Position numbers and translations under genes: made by a program. DNA of 64,000 nt from Paraburkholderia sp. BL21I4N1 (GTDB lineage: Bacteria; Pseudomonadota; Gammaproteobacteria; Burkholderiales; Burkholderiaceae), in NCBI RefSeq assembly GCF_002973525.1, contig NZ_PVEN01000004.1:186001-250000 (forward strand), in the 5' to 3' direction. Shown here one piece after another: positions 49,748 to 57,840 of the stretch (its first letter is position 1; the number at the start of each line of letters is the position of its first letter). The notes below the pieces were generated by a model. It was not told the DNA's origin. It saw only the letters and a program-made list of their open reading frames with translations, and did not search any database.

Positions 49748-49763
49748 TGGCACACGTTTCGCT
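49748..49763 (+). promoter_or_regulatory. Sigma-54 (-24/-12) promoter of the fap-like operon
   Basis: TGGCACACGTTTCGCT has the GG (49749-49750) and GC (49761-49762) dinucleotides exactly 10 bp apart, and matches TGGCAC-N5-TTGCW in all but one conserved base. The predicted start near 49774 leaves a 17-nt leader, with AAGGAG at 49778-49783 before the ATG at 49791. Two sigma-54 activators flank the operon, which supports the call. Confidence 0.78.
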
Positions 49764-49790
49764 AAATGCTGTGCACCAAGGAGACACATC

Positions 49791-50303
49791 ATGCGACTCG
49801 CTTTCCGCACCGAACTAAGCAGCCTCGCGTCTTGCGCCGCACTGTGCGCCGCCGCCGCTCTGTTCGTGCTGCCCGCCGGCGCCCGTGCCCAGCAAGCCGT
49901 CCAGGCGCAAAGCGCCACGCTGGCCGATTCCGCCGACTCGAACGACAGCGGCTTCGCCTCGTTCACGAACGCGACGCTGCGCGTCAAGGCCACGCCGGTC
50001 TGGACGGCCTCGACGTCCAGCGAGTTCAGCCTGCTCGCCGGCAACGCGCTGAGTTTTCCGGTCGATGGTGCATCCGTGAACGATTTTTCGCTCGAAGACC
50101 AGGTGTTGTCGCGCCAACGCGGCGGCGCGGTCGGCATGTTGATGGTGGCCGCGACGCCGCAGCTGATGCGCGGCAGCGGCAGCGGTAACGGCAACAGCGT
50201 GACGCTGTGGGACGAAATCGCCCCGCCCTCGTCGCCGCTACCGATTCCGGTCGACGCCGCGCGTTCCGCGCAAGGCAACGTGGCCAATTACCAAAGAAAG
50301 TAA
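49791..50303 (+). CDS. Exported protein with a double-glycine-like motif (fap-like operon, gene 1)
   Basis: 170 residues, not recognised by name. Signal peptide about 1-33 (ALFVLPAGARAQQ). Mature part is Ser/Ala-rich, with DFSLEDQVLSRQRGG at about 98-112, which resembles a double-glycine processing site, followed by a hydrophobic AVGMLMVAATPQ and a flexible Gly/Ser/Pro tail. The start at 49791 is fixed by AAGGAG and by the sigma-54 promoter just upstream. It occupies the position of fapA in Pseudomonas operons but similarity to FapA cannot be shown by eye. Confidence 0.75.
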   Translation: MRLAFRTELSSLASCAALCAAAALFVLPAGARAQQAVQAQSATLADSADSNDSGFASFTNATLRVKATPVWTASTSSEFSLLAGNALSFPVDGASVNDFSLEDQVLSRQRGGAVGMLMVAATPQLMRGSGSGNGNSVTLWDEIAPPSSPLPIPVDAARSAQGNVANYQRK

Positions 50304-50386
50304 CCGAACAGATTAACGACGCATACCGGCGGCGGTGACGCGCAAAGCGCGCCACCCGCTTACAGAGACAAAGGCAGGGAACCGAC

Positions 50387-50950
50387 ATGACTATCTCAAC
50401 CCGCATGCCGTGCGCGCAGCGATCGCCGCAGGCATCACCCGTCTCGCTGTCGACCACGCCGTCGACCCGCCCTCCCGTCTTCCTGGCCGCGCTAGCTGGA
50501 GCCACCCTGCTCGCCGCCTGTGCCTGTTTCAGCGTCTGCGCCAACGCGCAGCAAACCGTCAACCCTGGCGACATCATCGTTGAGCGCACGGTCACGCCGC
50601 GTGACGCGTTTATCCCGGTGCCGAAAGACCAGGATCCGGTTGCCGTACGTGCCACCACTTTCCCGGCCAATTCATTCAATCCGGCGATCGCCCAACTCGT
50701 GGGCGACACCGATCTGACGAATGCGCACGGGTCCAGCGGTGTCGCCGACGGCGGCGTGCTCGGCGGCACCGGCATGCAGGCGGTTACGCAAATCCTCAGC
50801 GGCAAGACGACCGGCAACAACGTCGCGCTGAACGCCGGTGGCATCGGCCTGCCCGGCCCCGGGATCGGCGGCACGATCACCTCGTCGGTGACGGGCGCGC
50901 TGGCGCCGCTGTCGAACGCGCTGAGCGGCTCACTCGGAGGTTTGAAATGA
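50387..50950 (+). CDS. Exported Gly-rich protein (fap-like operon, gene 2)
   Basis: 187 residues. Long N-terminus with Ser/Thr/Pro, then a signal sequence (FLAALAGATLLAACACFSV) cut near CANAQQ or, alternatively, lipidated at the Cys of LLAAC. Mature part: VERTVTPRDAFIPVPKDQ, a VGDTDLTNAHGSSG segment (105-118) that resembles the motif in genes 1 and 6, and a Gly/Leu/Ser-rich C-terminus. Its stop overlaps the next start (ATGA). No homologue recognised. Confidence 0.72.
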   Translation: MTISTRMPCAQRSPQASPVSLSTTPSTRPPVFLAALAGATLLAACACFSVCANAQQTVNPGDIIVERTVTPRDAFIPVPKDQDPVAVRATTFPANSFNPAIAQLVGDTDLTNAHGSSGVADGGVLGGTGMQAVTQILSGKTTGNNVALNAGGIGLPGPGIGGTITSSVTGALAPLSNALSGSLGGLK

Positions 50951-51591
50951 ACCCGCTCAACGTGCGTTCACCGCGCTTGGGTTCACTGCGGATGGCGCTG
51001 GGCCTGTGCTTTGGCGGCGTGGCGCTGCTGGCCGGCCAGGCGCACGCGCAAGCCGTGCCGACCGTCGGCGCCAACGCGATCATCGGCAACGGCGCCGGCG
51101 CGGGTGTCACCGGCGCGTTCGCGGTCAATGAAACGGCCGGTCTCGACAACGCCCAGGCCAATCAGATCACGCTGACCAACGGCGGCTCGGTGGGCAATGC
51201 CAATGTCGGCACGCAAAGCGCGACGGTTGCCGCGAAGGTCACGAATGCACAGGCGTCGATTCAGGCGAACGCCTTTTCGAATACATCCGGCGCGGTACTG
51301 GTGAACCAGTCCGCCGGAGCAGGGAATCTGCAGCGCAACAGCACCCAGATCGGGACCGCCGCTGTGCTCGGAGTCGAGACCGTCTCGGATGGGGAGCTAT
51401 CCGCGACGGCCCCGAAAAACGGAAGTCTGGGTCAATCCATCGGGGTTCATAGCGTACGCGAGGCAAACATCTCCAACGATGCCTTCAAGAACGTCAGCGG
51501 GATCGTGCAGATCAACCAGACAGCCGGCGCCGGTAATGCCACGGCAAACAGTTTTGTGCTCCGTCCCCCGGCGGGCACTTTTTTTAACTGA
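50947..51591 (+). CDS. FapB-like exported repeat protein (fap-like operon, gene 3)
   Basis: 214 residues. Signal peptide about 1-35 (AHAQA). Three copies of an amyloid-type repeat at about 49-72, 108-131 and 178-201, with the pattern [ST]G-x4-N-x-[ST]AG-x2-N-x3-N (for example VLVNQSAGAGNLQRN). The same repeat occurs three times in the next gene. In Pseudomonas, FapB and FapC share such Asn/Gln/Gly repeats and form the fibre; size and order fit the nucleator FapB. Linkers between repeats are short (about 35 and 46 residues). Confidence 0.75.
   Translation: MNPLNVRSPRLGSLRMALGLCFGGVALLAGQAHAQAVPTVGANAIIGNGAGAGVTGAFAVNETAGLDNAQANQITLTNGGSVGNANVGTQSATVAAKVTNAQASIQANAFSNTSGAVLVNQSAGAGNLQRNSTQIGTAAVLGVETVSDGELSATAPKNGSLGQSIGVHSVREANISNDAFKNVSGIVQINQTAGAGNATANSFVLRPPAGTFFN
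51091..51549 (+). repeat. Three amyloid-type protein repeats in gene 3
   Basis: Coding repeats of about 24 residues at 51091-51162, 51268-51339 and 51478-51549. Conserved positions: Gly, Asn, Ala-Gly, Asn and Asn at fixed spacing. The third copy has Ala-Thr-Ala in place of the x-Gln-x of the other two. Confidence 0.75.
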
Positions 51592-51617
51592 CCACACTTA
51601 AAGTATCGGAGCGAATC

Positions 51618-53009
51618 ATGAAGCGCACTCTTATTGCCGCAGCCGTCCTCGTTGCCGCATCCGGCAGCGCCTTTGCCGCACCGCAAAAGGTCTACCTGTT
51701 CAATGCCACGCTGGTGGGTGAAGCGGTCGGCGTCGAAGGTCTGGTTGGCCTGTACGGTTGCGTGCATGTGTCCAGCACGGCCGGCGCGGTGATCAATAAC
51801 AGCCAGATGGTCAACGTCAACGCGTCGCTCGACCCGCAAGCCCAGAGCTACACGAGCGGCCACGTGACGACGTCGGTGAATAACAACTCGTCGTCGGTCG
51901 TCGGCGGTGGCGTCGCATACGCCGTGCTGACGCAAAGCCATTCGTCGAAATCGTCCAGCTCGCAAGGCGCGCAAGCGTCTGCCGGTTATGTGTATGGCAG
52001 CCAGAGCAGCGCGGTGCAAGGCGGCGGCTATTCGTTCAGCCAGCAGGCAGCCGGCATTGAAGGCGGCTTCAGCCACACCAGCCAGAACGCCGGTGGCCAT
52101 ATCGCGGCCGGCGGTTCGATCGGCGGCAGCTACAACTATCAGGGCTTCAATACGCCGTTCTTCGGCGAAGGCTCGGCGCATGCAAGCGGCGGATTCTCGG
52201 CCGGCTACAACGAATCGAGCTATACCAACTCGGCAGGTGTGGCAGGCGGCTTCGAAGCCAGCGAAGGTTCGGGACAAGGCAAGGTGTGGGGCTACAAGGC
52301 GAGCCAAGGGTCCGGCTACGCCGCGGTCGGCGAACAGTCGTCCAGCTATTCGAAGAGCTCGTCGTCTTCCACCGACGCCTACGGTGCAGCATGGGGTATC
52401 GACGCCAGCCTCGCCACAACCGACGTGACGGTGAAAGGCTCCGTGACGCAGCACATCAACACGCAAGCCGCCGGCACGCTGACCGCCACGACCGGCAACG
52501 GCGCCGCCAACGGTGTCTCGGGCAACCTGGGCATCAACATCACGGAAGGTATCGACAACGCTCAGAGCAACGACGTGTCGCTCGCTTCGGTCGACGTCGG
52601 CAACGTGTTCGGCAATGCGCAGATCTTCAACTCGCAAGGCTCGGCCGGCACCGCCAAGATCAACAACTTCAATCTGAATGCGTCGATCGGCGACAACTCG
52701 CTGCAAAGCGTGTCGGGCAATGTCGGGGTGAACGTCTCGTCGGGTATCGGCAACGTGCAGAACAACAGCCTCGCCGGTGCAGTGACGACGACCACGCCGA
52801 TGAATGCCGAAACCACGGCAATGGTCGCCACGGATGACAACTCGCAAACCGCCAACATGTCGGTCAAGGGTCAATTCCAGGGCACCGCGATGCTGGGCGC
52901 AGGCGCTTTGATGAACGCGTCGGGCAACATCGGCGTGAACATTGCCGGTGGCGCGGGCAACCTGCAACACAACGGCCTCGCAATCGCAGCGCTGAACAGC
53001 GGTCACTAA
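51618..53009 (+). CDS. FapC-like major fibre protein / adhesin (fap-like operon, gene 4)
   Basis: 463 residues. Signal peptide 1-20 (SGSAFA). A first region (21-105) with a single Cys, a 150-residue Ser/Gly/Tyr/Gln-rich low-complexity segment (about 106-255), then three repeats at 297-318, 362-383 and 431-452 of the form SGNxGxNxxxGxxNxQxN. The repeats match those in gene 3. Order and repeats suggest the main amyloid subunit FapC. CGGAG precedes the ATG. Odd features: the long Ser-rich segment lies before, not between, the repeats, and the C-terminus lacks a Cys pair. Confidence 0.78.
   Translation: MKRTLIAAAVLVAASGSAFAAPQKVYLFNATLVGEAVGVEGLVGLYGCVHVSSTAGAVINNSQMVNVNASLDPQAQSYTSGHVTTSVNNNSSSVVGGGVAYAVLTQSHSSKSSSSQGAQASAGYVYGSQSSAVQGGGYSFSQQAAGIEGGFSHTSQNAGGHIAAGGSIGGSYNYQGFNTPFFGEGSAHASGGFSAGYNESSYTNSAGVAGGFEASEGSGQGKVWGYKASQGSGYAAVGEQSSSYSKSSSSSTDAYGAAWGIDASLATTDVTVKGSVTQHINTQAAGTLTATTGNGAANGVSGNLGINITEGIDNAQSNDVSLASVDVGNVFGNAQIFNSQGSAGTAKINNFNLNASIGDNSLQSVSGNVGVNVSSGIGNVQNNSLAGAVTTTTPMNAETTAMVATDDNSQTANMSVKGQFQGTAMLGAGALMNASGNIGVNIAGGAGNLQHNGLAIAALNSGH
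52506..52973 (+). repeat. Three amyloid-type protein repeats in gene 4
   Basis: Coding repeats of 22 residues at 52506-52571, 52701-52766 and 52908-52973. Each contains SGN-[LVI]-G-[IV]-N and ends N-x-Q-x-N. They are more alike than the gene 3 copies. Confidence 0.8.
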
Positions 53010-53062
53010 GCTGACGGCACCGCGACAGCGGGTAGAAGAAGCCAGAAAAGCAGCAGGGAGGA

Positions 53063-53093
53063 CGCGCCGGCCGCCATCGCAGCGGCCGGCGCG
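53063..53093 (+). other. 12-bp hairpin between gene 4 and the C39 peptidase gene
   Basis: CGCGCCGGCCGC (53063-53074) pairs perfectly with GCGGCCGGCGCG (53082-53093) around a 7-nt loop. There is no T run. It lies in a 105-bp gap directly after the major fibre gene and could protect its mRNA from 3' decay, raising its level over the downstream genes. Confidence 0.6.
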
Positions 53094-53114
53094 ACCACGG
53101 AGCAGGAGACCAGC

Positions 53115-53828
53115 ATGTCCGGGTTCAAGGGGTTCCCGGCGCTACGGTTCGCCGTAGCGTTGGCAAGCTGCACGCTGTGCGTGGACCAGACTTACGCGCA
53201 GGCGAGCATCGACACGTCCACCTTCGCGGGCGTGCCGTTGACGAAGACAGTTCGTTCGATGAAGGACATCCGTTACAGCCACATCGTCAATCAGCAGTTC
53301 GACTACAGCTGCGGTGCGGCGGCGCTGGCGACCCTCCTCAAATTCGGCTATGGCATCGACATTCCGGAAACCGAACTGATCCGCCGGATGATGGTGTTCT
53401 CCACGCCCGAAGTAGTGGTCAAGAATGGCTTCTCGATGCTCGACATGAAGAAGTTCGTCGAGACCATCGGCATGCGCGGCCGTGGCTTCCGGGTCACCGT
53501 CGACGCACTCCAGCATCTACAGATTCCCGTGATGGTGTTGATGAACATCGACGGGTACGAACACTTCGTGATCGTCAAGCACGCCGAGCAAGGCCGCATC
53601 TTCATTGCGGATCCGGCGCTGGGCAATCGCATCGTGATGCAGGAGGACTTCGCGAAGACCTGGAACGGTCTCGTCTTCGCGGTCCTCGGCAAACCCTTCA
53701 GGGAGGATTCCCCGCTCTTGCAGGACAACGAGTCGCTCGCGCTGAAGCTGCGCGCCAGCGCGCTGGCTAACGGCACCGCGGCGACTCCCTTTGTCGAGTA
53801 CGGCTTGATCAAGGCAGACCTGTTCTGA
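53115..53828 (+). CDS. FapD-like exported C39-family cysteine peptidase (fap-like operon, gene 5)
   Basis: 237 residues. Signal peptide about 1-28 (DQTYAQA). Peptidase C39 domain: catalytic Cys in QQFDYSCGAAALATLL, His in GYEHFVIVKHA, Asp in IFIADPALGN. C39 enzymes normally cut double-glycine leaders; stand-alone exported forms occur in fap operons as FapD. GGAG precedes the ATG. There is no ABC transporter part, so it acts in the periplasm. Likely substrates are other products of the operon. Confidence 0.88.
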   Translation: MSGFKGFPALRFAVALASCTLCVDQTYAQASIDTSTFAGVPLTKTVRSMKDIRYSHIVNQQFDYSCGAAALATLLKFGYGIDIPETELIRRMMVFSTPEVVVKNGFSMLDMKKFVETIGMRGRGFRVTVDALQHLQIPVMVLMNIDGYEHFVIVKHAEQGRIFIADPALGNRIVMQEDFAKTWNGLVFAVLGKPFREDSPLLQDNESLALKLRASALANGTAATPFVEYGLIKADLF

Positions 53829-53835
53829 CTCAACC

Positions 53836-54636
53836 ATGAAGCAACAGCTCACTCAGCTCGGGCTCGCAATCTGCACCTTGATGTGCGGCCTGACCAGCAG
53901 CGCCCATGCGGCACAGGGCGCCGGCTCGCCACCGGTACCCGAATTTCTCGCCGCTCACGACACCGACGCCGCAGCCCTCAAGGTGCAGATGGTCGGCGAC
54001 GATGTGCTCGCCGCCCAGACTGGCAAATATGCCGGCGGCACGATGATTTCCGGCTTCGTGCTGAACGTCATTTCGCAATGGCAGTTGCCCAACGGCGTGA
54101 CCGCCCTCGCCCAAGGCACGCTGTCGGCGGTGCAGAACGCCGTCGGACAGGTAAGCACCGCCGTCAATTCGATGGCAAGCGTAACCGGGGGCAGCGGCGG
54201 CAACTCGGGTGCCAACCCGAACGCTCAAGCCACCGGTGGACAAAACATTTCGGTGAACGGCGTGTCGCAAGTCACCCAGGTTGCGGGCGATAAGAACACG
54301 GGTTCCAACTCGGCAATCATCGATTTCAATAATAACGCCGTGGTCCTGGGGGGCGCCGCCAATGTCCCGTCGGCAGCGGCCAGCAATTCGACCGGCTCAG
54401 TCAAAGCCGGCATCACGTTCGGCAGCAATGGCATTAGCGTCGCATTACAAACACCGGCTGGGCTCGCCACCCAGACCATCACGCCAGGCAACGGGCAAAT
54501 CGCCCAGTTACTACAGATTGCAGGCAATAACCAGCAAGTCGCCAACGCATTGCAGTTGAGTTTGCAGACGCAGCAGATGTCAGCCGCGATGATCCGTCAG
54601 TTAGGCGTACTACAAGCGCTGCAAAACCGGAGATGA
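53836..54636 (+). CDS. FapE-like exported protein (fap-like operon, gene 6)
   Basis: 266 residues. Signal peptide about 1-26 (SSAHAAQ). DDVLAAQTGKYAGGTMISGF at 55-74 resembles a double-glycine processing site. Then a Gly/Ser/Asn-rich middle, beta-like stretches (SGSVKAG-type TGSVKAGITF, SVALQTPAGL) and a Gln-rich helical C-terminus (LLQIAGNNQQVANALQLSLQ). Position between the peptidase and the outer-membrane channel is that of fapE. It starts 7 bp after gene 5 without a good ribosome site, so is translationally coupled. Confidence 0.72.
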   Translation: MKQQLTQLGLAICTLMCGLTSSAHAAQGAGSPPVPEFLAAHDTDAAALKVQMVGDDVLAAQTGKYAGGTMISGFVLNVISQWQLPNGVTALAQGTLSAVQNAVGQVSTAVNSMASVTGGSGGNSGANPNAQATGGQNISVNGVSQVTQVAGDKNTGSNSAIIDFNNNAVVLGGAANVPSAAASNSTGSVKAGITFGSNGISVALQTPAGLATQTITPGNGQIAQLLQIAGNNQQVANALQLSLQTQQMSAAMIRQLGVLQALQNRR

Positions 54637-54740
54637 AGCGTCGGGCCGCCACCCGTCAACCGTAGGACCAGCAGTAAAGATACGGCAGCGCGCCGCCCGG
54701 CAACGGACGGCGTGCAGCCGGAACACCGGGGGAACACAAA

Positions 54741-56177
54741 ATGAACAATTTTTCATCGACCAGAATGCCGCGCACGGCACTGGCGGCCATTCCGGCCGCC
54801 GTCCTGCTATTCGCGCTTTCGCAAAGTGCCGGCGCTCAGGCGCTGGCGGGACAATCGGTAGAAGACCGTCTGAACACGTTGATGCGGGTCGTCGACGAGC
54901 AGCAGCGGCAGATCCATTCGCTCGAAACACAGGTCACCAATCTCGAAATGGCGCAACGCGGCCGCGGCATGCCGGGCTACGGTGCACCGGCCGGCAGCGA
55001 AGCGGTGGCCGAACAGCCCGGCGCCGACGGGCTGCCGGTACCGTTGCCGCCGCTCGCCCAGGTCAATCCGGGCGTGCCGGCGCCAGGCGGCAACACGGGC
55101 ACCGCCACCGGCGTGCCCGTCAACCCGCCGGCGCCCGAGGGCAACAGCGCGGGCGGCCTGCCCGCCGCCACCGACGGCAGCGGCGCGATCGGCACGACCC
55201 AGAAAGCCAACGAACCGGTGCGCACGCAAGCCGAGGAAGCCGTCGTGCAACGCGAACACGCGCCGCTCTTCGACCACAAGCTGACGATGGACTGGGGCAT
55301 CAGCGACACCTACTACGATCGCCGCCAGTTGCAGTTGTCGGGCTTCCTCGCGCTCGACGCGATTTTCCTCGGCAACATCAACCTCGGCGAGACCAAGTCG
55401 CACCAGGTGATGGCCGATCTCGATACGCGCTACGGTCTGACCGACCGCATGAGTATCGACGTCGACGTGCCGTACATCTACCGGCATAGCAATTTCATCG
55501 TCGGCGGCGCGGGCGGCGCGGCGAACACGCTGTCGGACGCGTCGGTGAACGGCAGCAATGTCGGCGACATCAACTTCGGGATCTACTACCAGTTCCTGAA
55601 AGAGACCAACAGCCTGCCCGACGTGGTCGGCAGCCTGCGCATCAAGGCCCCGACCGGCACCTCGCCGTTCGGCCAGAAACTGGTGCAGGTGGACGCCAAC
55701 AACACCAACCTGGTCGCGCCCAACAAGCTGCCCACGGGCACCGGCATGTGGAACGTCACGGCCGGCGTCTCGCTGCTGAAAACCTACGACCCGGTGGTGC
55801 TGTTCGGCAGCCTGTCGTACACGTATAACGTCGCCCGCTCGTTCGCGGACATCTCGTCGGTGCAGGGGCAAACCGAACCGGCGACGGTCAAGCTCGGCGA
55901 CGTCGTGCAGTTCGGCGGCGGCGTCGCGCTCGCGTTCTCCGACAAGGACTCGGCCAGCATCTCGTACACGATGGCGCTCGAACCGGAATCGAAGACGCGC
56001 GCGCCGGGCGGCTCGTACTCGAAGGTACCGGGCAGCGAAACCACGGCGGCCGCGTTGAATTTCGGGCTCAACCACGTGGTGAACAAGCACCTGACCATCA
56101 ACGGCTCGGTCTCGGTCGGCCTGACGCCGGACGCGCCGAACTTCGTGGTCGGCGTGCGCTTTCCCTACACATTCTGA
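54741..56177 (+). CDS. FapF-like outer-membrane channel (fap-like operon, gene 7)
   Basis: 478 residues. Signal peptide about 1-35. A coiled coil at about 40-72 (RLNTLMRVVDEQQRQIHSLE), a Pro/Gly-rich linker (78-150), a plug-like stretch (LFDHKLTMDWGISDTYYD) and a beta-barrel from about 198 to the C-terminal Phe (VGVRFPYTF). This matches FapF, whose trimeric coiled coil gates a barrel that exports fibre subunits. CGGGGG precedes the ATG after a 104-bp gap. Confidence 0.82.
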   Translation: MNNFSSTRMPRTALAAIPAAVLLFALSQSAGAQALAGQSVEDRLNTLMRVVDEQQRQIHSLETQVTNLEMAQRGRGMPGYGAPAGSEAVAEQPGADGLPVPLPPLAQVNPGVPAPGGNTGTATGVPVNPPAPEGNSAGGLPAATDGSGAIGTTQKANEPVRTQAEEAVVQREHAPLFDHKLTMDWGISDTYYDRRQLQLSGFLALDAIFLGNINLGETKSHQVMADLDTRYGLTDRMSIDVDVPYIYRHSNFIVGGAGGAANTLSDASVNGSNVGDINFGIYYQFLKETNSLPDVVGSLRIKAPTGTSPFGQKLVQVDANNTNLVAPNKLPTGTGMWNVTAGVSLLKTYDPVVLFGSLSYTYNVARSFADISSVQGQTEPATVKLGDVVQFGGGVALAFSDKDSASISYTMALEPESKTRAPGGSYSKVPGSETTAAALNFGLNHVVNKHLTINGSVSVGLTPDAPNFVVGVRFPYTF

Positions 56178-56201
56178 TATGCCAACGATACGAGGTCGAA
56201 C

Positions 56202-57752
56202 GTGCGTGAATCACCTCATCTGACCAGTGTTGCTCCGGTGGCGGGAGCGGCTTCGCATCTCACGCTCGCGCTGCCGCAGAAAAGCGCGGCGGCCCGCGTG
56301 GTGGATACGCCTGCGCGCCTGCCGCCGACGGTGGCCGCGAACGGCGGCATGGCGGCGGTGGCCCACATACGGACCGAACGTCTGCTGCTCTACGTGGCGC
56401 GCACGCCGGACGAGACCTTGATTGCGCATCTGAAAAGCCGTGGCTGGAACGTCGCGGCGGCACGCTCCGCGCATGAGCTCGGCAAGCTGGTGAAGCCGGA
56501 CGTGGCATGCGCCGGCATTGTCGATCTGGCGAGCTTTCCGCCGCGCGATCTGGCCGGTCTCGAAGCCAGTCTGCGGCAGCAGCAGGTCGGCTGGATCGCG
56601 CTCGCCACGCACGAGCGCCTGAACGATCCGGTCGTGCGGCGGCTGGTGCGCCACTACTGCTTCGACTTCGTGAAAATGCCGGTGGCGAACGCCTCGGTCG
56701 ATTATCTGGTCAGCCACGCATTCGGCATGGTGACGCTGTGCGAGCCGGAGGTCGCGCCGCCCGTCGGCGAATCGGGCGACGAGGAAATGGTCGGCACCTG
56801 CGAAGCCATGCAACACCTGTTTCGCACCATCCGCAAGGTGGCGAACACCGACGCGAGCGTGTTCATCTCCGGCGAGTCGGGCACCGGCAAGGAGCTCACC
56901 GCGCTGGCGATTCACGAGCGCTCGCCGCGCCGCAAAGCGCCGTTCATCGCGATCAATTGCGGCGCGATTCCGCACCACCTGTTGCAGTCGGAACTGTTCG
57001 GCTACGAGCGCGGCGCGTTCACCGGCGCCAACCAGCGCAAGATCGGCCGGGTCGAAGCCGCCGACGGCGGCACCCTGCTGCTCGACGAAATCGGCGACCT
57101 GCCGCTGGAAAGCCAGGCGAGCCTGCTGCGCTTTCTGCAGGAAGGCAAGATCGAACGCCTCGGCGGCCGCGAATCGATTCCGATCGACGTGCGGATCATT
57201 TCAGCGACCCACATCGATCTGGAAGACGCGATGCGCGAAGGACGTTTCCGGGCCGACCTGTTTCATCGGCTGTGCGTGCTGCGGGTCGACGAACCGCCGT
57301 TGCGCGCGCGCGGCAAGGACATCGAAATTCTCGCGCATCACATCCTGCACAAGTTCAAGACCGACAGCGCGCGCAAGATCCGCGGCTTCACGCCTTCGGC
57401 GATCGAGGCGCTCTACAACTACAACTGGCCGGGCAATGTGCGCGAGCTGATCAACCGGGTGCGTCGCGCGATCGTGATGGCGGAAAACAAGCTGATTTCC
57501 GCCGACGACCTCGATCTCGCGCACTTCACCGAACAGCAGACCATGACGCTGTCGCAAGCACGCGAGGCCGCCGAGAAACGCGCGATCGAAACGGCGTTGC
57601 TGCGCCATCGGCATCGGCTGAACGAAGCGGCGGCGGATCTGAATATTTCACGCGTCACGCTCTACCGGTTGATGGGCCTGCATGGCTTGCGTGAATTGAG
57701 CGCCGTCGAAGACAAAGCCGTGCTCGCGGGCGAAGACGCCGAGCACGAATGA
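56202..57752 (+). CDS. Sigma-54-dependent activator, VpsR-like (last gene of fap-like operon)
   Basis: 516 residues, GTG start with GAGG 6 bp upstream and 24 bp after gene 7. A 55-residue N-terminal extension, a degenerate receiver-like domain (about 58-180; keeps Asp in GIVDLASF and Lys in FDFVKMP), AAA+ domain with GESGTGKE (224-231), GAFTGA (271-276) and [10 protein letters not shown], and a Fis-type helix-turn-helix [16 protein letters not shown]. Its position suggests positive feedback on its own operon. Paralogue of the gene at 47859. Confidence 0.9.
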   Translation: MRESPHLTSVAPVAGAASHLTLALPQKSAAARVVDTPARLPPTVAANGGMAAVAHIRTERLLLYVARTPDETLIAHLKSRGWNVAAARSAHELGKLVKPDVACAGIVDLASFPPRDLAGLEASLRQQQVGWIALATHERLNDPVVRRLVRHYCFDFVKMPVANASVDYLVSHAFGMVTLCEPEVAPPVGESGDEEMVGTCEAMQHLFRTIRKVANTDASVFISGESGTGKELTALAIHERSPRRKAPFIAINCGAIPHHLLQSELFGYERGAFTGANQRKIGRVEAADGGTLLLDEIGDLPLESQASLLRFLQEGKIERLGGRESIPIDVRIISATHIDLEDAMREGRFRADLFHRLCVLRVDEPPLRARGKDIEILAHHILHKFKTDSARKIRGFTPSAIEALYNYNWPGNVRELINRVRRAIVMAENKLISADDLDLAHFTEQQTMTLSQAREAAEKRAIETALLRHRHRLNEAAADLNISRVTLYRLMGLHGLRELSAVEDKAVLAGEDAEHE

Positions 57753-57840
57753 CGCGTTGCACGGGGGGTGGGTCCGCACCCGTGGGCCCGCTTCCGCGCG
57801 TCAGGTAGAATCGTCCCGGTTACGTTCCCCTTTCCATTCG

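Noticed and set aside
54807..56090. Minus-strand frame of 427 codons opposite gene 7
   Set aside because: His/Arg-rich shadow of the beta-barrel gene without start signals or motifs.
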